Below are positions 6,741 through 9,875 of a DNA stretch of 9,875 nt, one piece after another. Both the position numbers and the translations under genes were made by a program. Position 1 is the first letter of the stretch. Every line of letters begins with the position of its first letter. The stretch covers positions 1-9,875 of the forward strand of contig CAMHNT010000067.1 of assembly GCA_946186535.1 (NCBI GenBank), in the 5' to 3' direction. Origin of the DNA: an uncultured Clostridia bacterium (lineage in GTDB: Bacteria; Bacillota; Clostridia; Oscillospirales; Acutalibacteraceae). The notes beneath the pieces are model-generated. The model did no database searches. It was given only the letters and a program-made list of their open reading frames with translations, and was not told the origin of the DNA.

Positions 6741-7397
6741 TTACTTGTTCACGGCAATACAGTAATTTATCTTTATGCCCTCTTCGCTGAACATGATCTC
6801 GTGCTCGGTGAGAATATTATCCTTCACATCGCTGTTATGAAGATCGTTCGTTTTATATATGATCTCATAACCTGTCTGTTCAAAATACTCGAGGCTGTCG
6901 TTGAAAAGCGGAAGATCGTCCGTCTTAAAGCGGATCTCTCCGCCTTTTTTGAGAAACTGTTTATATTTTTCAAGCTTTATCGGATATGTGAGCCTGCGCT
7001 TGTTGTGCTTTTCGCGAGGCCACGGGTTGCAGAAGTTTATGTAGATCCTTTCAATCTCGTCCTCCGGCGACAGCATATTCTCAATATTTTCAACATTGAA
7101 TGCCGTTATCAGAAGGTTATCGACCTCCCGTTCGTTTTCCCCAAAGAGCTTCACGATATTTCTTCTCGCAACTCCCAGCATATCGCTTTTGATGTCAACC
7201 GCAAGAAAATTCTGCTCAGGATTCTCAAGAGCGATCTGAGCGGCAAATCCGCCTTTTCCGCACCCCAACTCAAGAGAGATCGGCTGCCGATTCTTGAATT
7301 CATCCTTCCATTTTCCTTTCCGAGCCGCCGCATCGTCCACAAAGAACGGACACACTTCAAGCTCGGGTTTTGCCCACCGCTTATGTCTGATTCGCAC
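6741..7397 (-). CDS. trmB: tRNA (guanine-N7-)-methyltransferase TrmB
   Basis: TrmB transfers a methyl group from S-adenosylmethionine to N7 of G46 in the tRNA variable loop. With a GTG start at 7395-7397 the protein has 218 residues, the usual size (B. subtilis about 213). It begins MRIRHKRWA, which fits the family's typical N terminus, and GGAGGAGG lies 8 nt upstream. An ATG 35 codons further upstream would add a hydrophobic stretch foreign to the family, so I reject it. Visible motifs are LELGCGKGG (42-50, SAM loop), AVDIK (66-70), the signature NFCNPWPREKHNKRRLT (121-137), RFKTD (156-160), and the C-terminal TEHEIMF (197-203). In the signature, the more usual serine-aspartate is cysteine-asparagine (C123-N124). 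It is the most upstream gene of the minus-strand block. Confidence 0.93.
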   Translation of the reverse strand: MRIRHKRWAKPELEVCPFFVDDAAARKGKWKDEFKNRQPISLELGCGKGGFAAQIALENPEQNFLAVDIKSDMLGVARRNIVKLFGENEREVDNLLITAFNVENIENMLSPEDEIERIYINFCNPWPREKHNKRRLTYPIKLEKYKQFLKKGGEIRFKTDDLPLFNDSLEYFEQTGYEIIYKTNDLHNSDVKDNILTEHEIMFSEEGIKINYCIAVNK

Positions 7398-7404
7398 AGA
7401 ACAG

Positions 7405-7526
7405 TCCTCCTCCAATTTATAGCAAAGTAATAACACTTGTAACCAAAAAGCTACAAAGAATATTACATAAATTTCCAAAGCTTTATGTAAACATGGTTTC
7501 AATTACACTTATAGTTAATTATATCA
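7405..7526 (-). promoter_or_regulatory. Candidate trmB promoters, inverted repeat and ribosome binding site
   Basis: On the minus strand an extended -10 TGATATAAT lies at 7518-7526, but its -35 region is weak. A second candidate, TGCTATAAA with GTTACA 16 nt before it, ends only about 2 nt before the ribosome binding site, which would leave almost no leader. Between the two candidates is a perfect 9-bp inverted repeat TTACATAAA/TTTATGTAA (7463-7471 and 7482-7490) with a 10-nt spacer that could be an operator or a hairpin. The GGAGGAGG site (7406-7413) fixes the GTG start of trmB. Assignment is by eye only. Confidence 0.4.
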
Positions 7527-7667
7527 AATCCTGCCGATTCTATATTTCGTTAAAAGCATTAAAATTAATGATTTGTAATATATTTGTTAAAACGTTGAAA
7601 TTTGTAAAAAACAGTATATAAACTATATTTCAGGCTCCGAAAAAATGTACAGATAACAATTAAAAAT
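7527..7667. other. AT-rich gap before the second MITE-like element
   Basis: No gene is visible. On the plus strand TTGAAA (7595-7600) and TATAAA (7617-7622) are spaced 16 nt apart like a promoter, but no reading frame follows; the MITE-like element begins about 45 nt later. In DNA this AT-rich such a match can arise by chance. Confidence 0.4.
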
Positions 7668-7948
7668 TTAAGGCAATACCGCACAGAGATTGTGCCGAAG
7701 ATGCGCAGTAGATTTTTATCAAGAGAGTGCATAAGACGCCCGAAGGAAGTGCCCTTGGGGTACGACCGCAGGAATACTGACGTATTTCAAGGGAGTTTTG
7801 TGTACTATCTTGGTAAAAGATCAAGCAGATTCGGTGCAGGGTGCCCGCAGCACACCAAGAAGTCAAGCCGCAAGGCGCAGACTGATTGGATTGTGCTGCA
7901 AATGCCCTTGGGGTGCCGTCAGGCGGTCTTTGTGCGGTGTTGCCTTAA
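7668..7948. mobile_element. Second MITE-like element (about 275-281 bp)
   Basis: The ends TTAAGGCAATACCGCACA (7668-7685) and TGTGCGGTGTTGCCTTAA (7931-7948) are inverted copies with one mismatch in 18. The interior does not encode a transposase; small frames across it are translations of repeat DNA without good ribosome binding sites. The left end adds a hairpin GCACA-GAGAT-TGTGC (7681-7695). A 15-mer GTGCCCTTGGGGTAC (7749-7763), identical to copies in the repeat beyond recX, lies inside, and a variant is at 7903-7917. If the true ends are AGGC...GCCT (7671-7945), the flanking dinucleotide is TA on both sides, as in IS630/mariner-type insertion; but TTAA is itself a palindrome, so the duplication cannot be proven. 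Confidence 0.75.
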
Positions 7949-7993
7949 GAAATGAACAACTCTCTAAATTGCACAATAAGTCCGTAATGGGAC

Positions 7994-8060
7994 GGTAAAA
8001 GTTTTTGCCCAGCTTTTTTTCAAAATGCGCCCCGAAGGAAGTGCCTTGGGGTACTGGCGG
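7994..8060 (+). repeat. Copy of the recX-side GC-rich repeat, opposite orientation
   Basis: This plus-strand segment runs from GGTAAAAGTTTTTGCCCAGC through GCGCCCCGAAGGAAGTGCC to TTGGGGTACTGGC. It matches the reverse complement of about 51-114, differing by a one-base deletion in the CCC of the core, one extra T and a few substitutions. It diverges after about 8060. The two copies bracket the whole minus-strand gene block and point in opposite directions. Confidence 0.8.
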
Positions 8061-8124
8061 AGTCCAGAGGCAGAGCCGGAGACGGAACACAAAAGGTGTT
8101 CCTAATGCTGTGCAGTGGATTATT

Positions 8125-8139
8125 AAGGGCAAAGCCCTT
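8125..8139. repeat. Short hairpin AAGGGC-AAA-GCCCTT
   Basis: A perfect 6-bp stem with a 3-nt loop lies about 17 nt before the stronger hairpin at 8157-8181. No gene reads into it. It is probably part of the repeat-rich stretch 7949-8275, which otherwise contains no gene. Confidence 0.5.
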
Positions 8140-8156
8140 GAAGTCCCGTTACTTCT

Positions 8157-8181
8157 AAAAATGCCGCAGTGCGGCATTTTT
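8157..8181. terminator. Orphan, possibly bidirectional intrinsic terminator
   Basis: AAAAATGCCGC (8157-8167) pairs perfectly with GCGGCATTTTT (8171-8181) across a 3-nt loop. The A/T ends of the stem give a T-run on either strand, the form of a bidirectional intrinsic terminator. No coding frame lies just before it on either strand, so it either insulates the gene at 8324 from read-through or is a remnant of a lost gene. Confidence 0.6.
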
Positions 8182-8202
8182 ATCAAACCATATATTTTAT
8201 AT

Positions 8203-8275
8203 TACCGATAAGCCAAAAATAAACTAACCAAAAAAAGGACTTCATCTTTGTACAGTTTTTTGGGCTTTATCGGTA
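8203..8275. repeat. Imperfect inverted repeat abutting the downstream promoter
   Basis: TACCGATAAGCCAAAAA (8203-8219) and TTTTTTGGGCTTTATCGGTA (8256-8275) are inverted copies differing by single-base insertions (one A, one C, one A). The spacer is 36 nt. The right arm ends at the base before the -35 box of the next gene. It could be an operator pair, or a very short 73-bp mobile or palindromic element; no target duplication was found. Confidence 0.6.
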
Positions 8276-8320
8276 TTGAATTCTGCCTTTATGCTGTTTA
8301 TAATTATAGTAGGGGGTGAG
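8276..8320 (+). promoter_or_regulatory. Promoter and ribosome binding site of the DUF5677-like gene
   Basis: TTGAAT (8276-8281) and a perfect TATAAT (8299-8304) are separated by 17 nt, a textbook vegetative sigma factor promoter. Transcription would begin near 8311, giving a very short leader that starts almost at the ribosome binding site AGGGGGTGA (8311-8319). The ATG follows at 8324. Confidence 0.8.
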
Positions 8321-8323
8321 ACA

Positions 8324-9163
8324 ATGGATTTTTCTCCTTTGGAGCTTGAAAAAGGTGCCGATCGATGGAACTACGTCAAGGCCGTCGATATCGTGAAGGA
8401 ATGCGAAAATCTCGCTTTGGAAAGCGATCTTCTGAAAATACCGAATACTTTTACGAAAATTGTGAGCGAATCATACTCAAAAGCAATAATAACGACAAAA
8501 GAAATTCTGACTCTTCTTTATCACGGCTATCCGGAAGGCGCAATGGCGCTCAGCAGGATTCTCTACGAATCCATGGTTATAATGAGATTTCTCTTCAAGC
8601 ACCGTGACGACGAGGCGCTTTTGCAGAGATATATCGACGATTACGCCGTTAAAGTCTCACGAGACAGAATAAAATACTACAACTATCTTCTCGAGTATTC
8701 TCAGGACGACGACGAAAAAAACGAAGCTCAGCGTCTGAAAATCGAAGCGAGAAAAGAGCACAACAAGCTCAAGGAAAAATACTCCGAATTCCTCTCCTAC
8801 AATAAGCAGGGGAATTATCTTCACGACTACTGGTGGATCGGCAACGTAATGAAAAGCCGGAACTTCGGCGCGATCCAGAACGAGGTCACTCTGGAGAACT
8901 TAAAAATACTTTACGTTCTTTCATGCTACCGTGCGCATTCGGGAGTCGTCGGAAACAGCGTCAGGTTCGGAACAATGTTTGACGAAACAAAGCTTTCCAC
9001 AAAAGGAAGTCTCGACGGTTTTCAGATACCTCTCTGCTTTTCGCTCGTCTGTTTCGGAATTCTGACCGAAACAATGTTCAACACAGTTTCGGTTGAGTGC
9101 AATAATATCATTGAAAAAATTGAAAAAGTAATTTCACCTTTCGAGAATTGTCTGTACAGATAA
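8324..9163 (+). CDS. Hypothetical protein resembling the DUF5677 family
   Basis: A 279-aa soluble, mainly helical protein. The ATG at 8324 is chosen because GGGGGTGA lies just upstream; the frame extends back to a TTG at 8276, but that codon is the -35 box. The pattern EGAMALSRILYESMVIMRFLF (71-91, with R78 and E82) and the later ILYVLSCYRAHSGVVG (195-210, H205) recall DUF5677 proteins, which have a conserved Arg...Glu helix and a late histidine; this was judged from memory without a profile search. A charged stretch at 128-155 is likely a long helix or coiled coil. There are no membrane helices or signal peptide, though 236-254 is hydrophobic. It stands alone with its own promoter, between repeats on the left and an AT-rich gap on the right. 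No function is established. Confidence 0.85.
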   Translation: MDFSPLELEKGADRWNYVKAVDIVKECENLALESDLLKIPNTFTKIVSESYSKAIITTKEILTLLYHGYPEGAMALSRILYESMVIMRFLFKHRDDEALLQRYIDDYAVKVSRDRIKYYNYLLEYSQDDDEKNEAQRLKIEARKEHNKLKEKYSEFLSYNKQGNYLHDYWWIGNVMKSRNFGAIQNEVTLENLKILYVLSCYRAHSGVVGNSVRFGTMFDETKLSTKGSLDGFQIPLCFSLVCFGILTETMFNTVSVECNNIIEKIEKVISPFENCLYR

Positions 9164-9307
9164 TTCCATTTCAGACCTAAAGAGAATAATATTATCACGT
9201 CCGCCAATATCCGGGTTAAAATTCATTGATTGACCTTAAAAAAAAACGGCAAAAACAAAATTTTTGAATAAAGTTAGAAATTTAGTATAAAATATGTCAG
9301 AATTCAC
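9164..9307. other. AT-rich gap without a gene
   Basis: This stretch holds an A-run (9239-9246) and weak inverted motifs only. I do not see a clear terminator for the preceding gene, so transcripts from 8311 may continue into the next gene, which nevertheless has its own promoter. Confidence 0.5.
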
Positions 9308-9366
9308 TTGAATTTTTGCAAAATATTGATATAATATATTTATAAGGTTTTTTTATCTGAGAGGGG
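9308..9366 (+). promoter_or_regulatory. Promoter and ribosome binding site of the two-TM protein gene
   Basis: TTGAAT (9308-9313) and TATAAT (9330-9335) are 16 nt apart. The TGA just before the -10 makes it an extended -10 (TGATATAAT). The ribosome binding site GAGGGG (9361-9366) lies 8 nt before the ATG. The T-run at 9348-9355 sits in the leader without a preceding hairpin. Confidence 0.8.
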
Positions 9367-9374
9367 CAGTAGAT

Positions 9375-9743
9375 ATGAATAAGTATATCAGAAAATTAGG
9401 TTTCCGAAGTTCCGACGAGATAGAGATGAAAGTCACGATTCAGGCTATCAGATACTCCTGGATTTATATGATGGCATTTCTTGCTATCTGGGCTGTACTG
9501 GAAGCTATCGATGGCAACGGCGAAATTCCGATGATACAGATTGCTCTTATACTTACCGCCGAGCTTTTTTACTTTACTCTTCAGTGGATTTTCACAAGGA
9601 AAGCAGTCCGTGAGAACAAGGAAGCTCATTCAAACAGCAAACGTCTCACATCAAAAGGCAAGGGCAAAAATTCCTATGAGTACGTTTACGAAGATGAGGA
9701 CGGCAATCAGTACATCTATGAAGAGGTTGAAGTTGAGGAATAA
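9375..9743 (+). CDS. Small two-transmembrane protein with acidic tail, function unknown
   Basis: A 122-aa protein I do not recognise. A short cytoplasm-like N-terminal region (RKLGFRSSDEIEMKV, 6-20) precedes two hydrophobic helices at about 28-45 and 51-73, joined by the short turn DGNGE (46-50). Then comes a basic stretch rich in K and R (75-98) and a strongly acidic, tyrosine-rich tail (101-122, with YEYVYEDEDGNQYIYEE). By the positive-inside rule both ends face the cytoplasm, so this would be a membrane hairpin with an exposed charged tail. It is monocistronic: own extended -10 promoter, good ribosome binding site, and a strong terminator 45 nt after the stop. Start choice is firm because GAGGGG sits 8 nt upstream. 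Possible roles (stress membrane protein, partner docking through the tail) are guesses. Confidence 0.85.
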   Translation: MNKYIRKLGFRSSDEIEMKVTIQAIRYSWIYMMAFLAIWAVLEAIDGNGEIPMIQIALILTAELFYFTLQWIFTRKAVRENKEAHSNSKRLTSKGKGKNSYEYVYEDEDGNQYIYEEVEVEE

Positions 9744-9788
9744 TTCATTTCTTCACTTTGGCATTCTCTAACTCCCGAAAGAACAACT

Positions 9789-9820
9789 AACGGCAGCATT
9801 TCCATATGCTGCCGTTTTTT
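9789..9820 (+). terminator. Intrinsic terminator of the two-TM protein gene
   Basis: AACGGCAGCAT (9789-9799) pairs perfectly with ATGCTGCCGTT (9806-9816) across a 6-nt loop and runs into six T (9815-9820). Beyond it, 9821-9875 shows no gene or further structure. Confidence 0.93.
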
Positions 9821-9875
9821 ATTCCCCTTTTTCACTCCGATATAATTTCCAAACAAGTAACACGGCTTTTCAATA

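Noticed and set aside
7398..7502. N-terminal extension of trmB from an upstream ATG, giving a hydrophobic leader
   Set aside because: The family starts at M-R-x-R-x-K-x-W, which here is the GTG at 7395-7397 with GGAGGAGG at the right distance. The hydrophobic 35 residues have no family counterpart.
1..8060. CRISPR array suggested by repeated GTGCCCTTGGGGTAC
   Set aside because: Copies are few, irregularly spaced and in both orientations, with no uniform spacers and no cas genes.
7660..8211. Several overlapping small frames (66-107 aa) on both strands
   Set aside because: They are translations of the MITE-like element and repeat DNA. None has a good ribosome binding site, and they share residues only because the 15-mer core recurs.
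8276..8323. TTG start adding 16 residues to the DUF5677-like protein
   Set aside because: The TTG coincides with the -35 box of a textbook promoter, so it lies upstream of the transcription start; the ATG at 8324 has the ribosome binding site.

Overview
The window looks like chromosome of a low-to-moderate GC Gram-positive anaerobe of the class Clostridia, most likely a Ruminococcus/Oscillospiraceae-type gut bacterium. This rests on the strong GGAGG-type ribosome binding sites, the recA-recX pair, the yqhQ(DUF1385)-prmC pair, the style of the two-component genes, and the many short structured intergenic repeats. The species assignment is inference; there is no rRNA gene to confirm it.

Layout: seven housekeeping genes lie on the minus strand from about 7.4 kb down to 0.2 kb. 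In transcription order they are trmB (tRNA m7G46 methyltransferase), an OmpR-type response regulator, its sensor histidine kinase, a YqhQ/DUF1385 membrane protein, prmC (release-factor methyltransferase), recA and recX. Gaps from the regulator to prmC are short (57 nt, 35 nt, then a stop/start overlap), so these four genes probably form one transcript. recA and recX are 2 nt apart and form a second unit, separated from prmC by 551 nt of non-coding DNA. Two plus-strand genes occupy the right end, each with its own readable promoter: a 279-aa protein resembling the DUF5677 family, and a 122-aa two-transmembrane protein followed by a strong terminator.

The unusual content is between the genes. 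A 256-bp non-coding MITE-like element with inverted ends and an apparent 8-bp target duplication sits in the recA leader and is packed with perfect hairpins. A cluster of GC-rich palindromes begins at the prmC stop codon. A second MITE-like element of about 275-281 bp lies upstream of trmB. A repeat of about 65 bp occurs near both ends of the minus-strand block in opposite orientation (about 51-114 and 7994-8060), so some 7.9 kb of essential genes lies between inverted copies. A 15-mer core, GTGCCCTTGGGGTAC, is shared by these repeats and by the second MITE-like element. Another imperfect inverted repeat abuts the promoter of the DUF5677-like gene.

Functionally, the minus-strand block covers DNA repair (RecA/RecX), translation quality (PrmC, TrmB), and envelope or environment sensing (the two-component pair). 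I see no phage, plasmid, CRISPR, toxin-antitoxin or transposase gene, and no convincing new multi-gene system. The points most worth following up are the repeat families and the stand-alone DUF5677-like gene.
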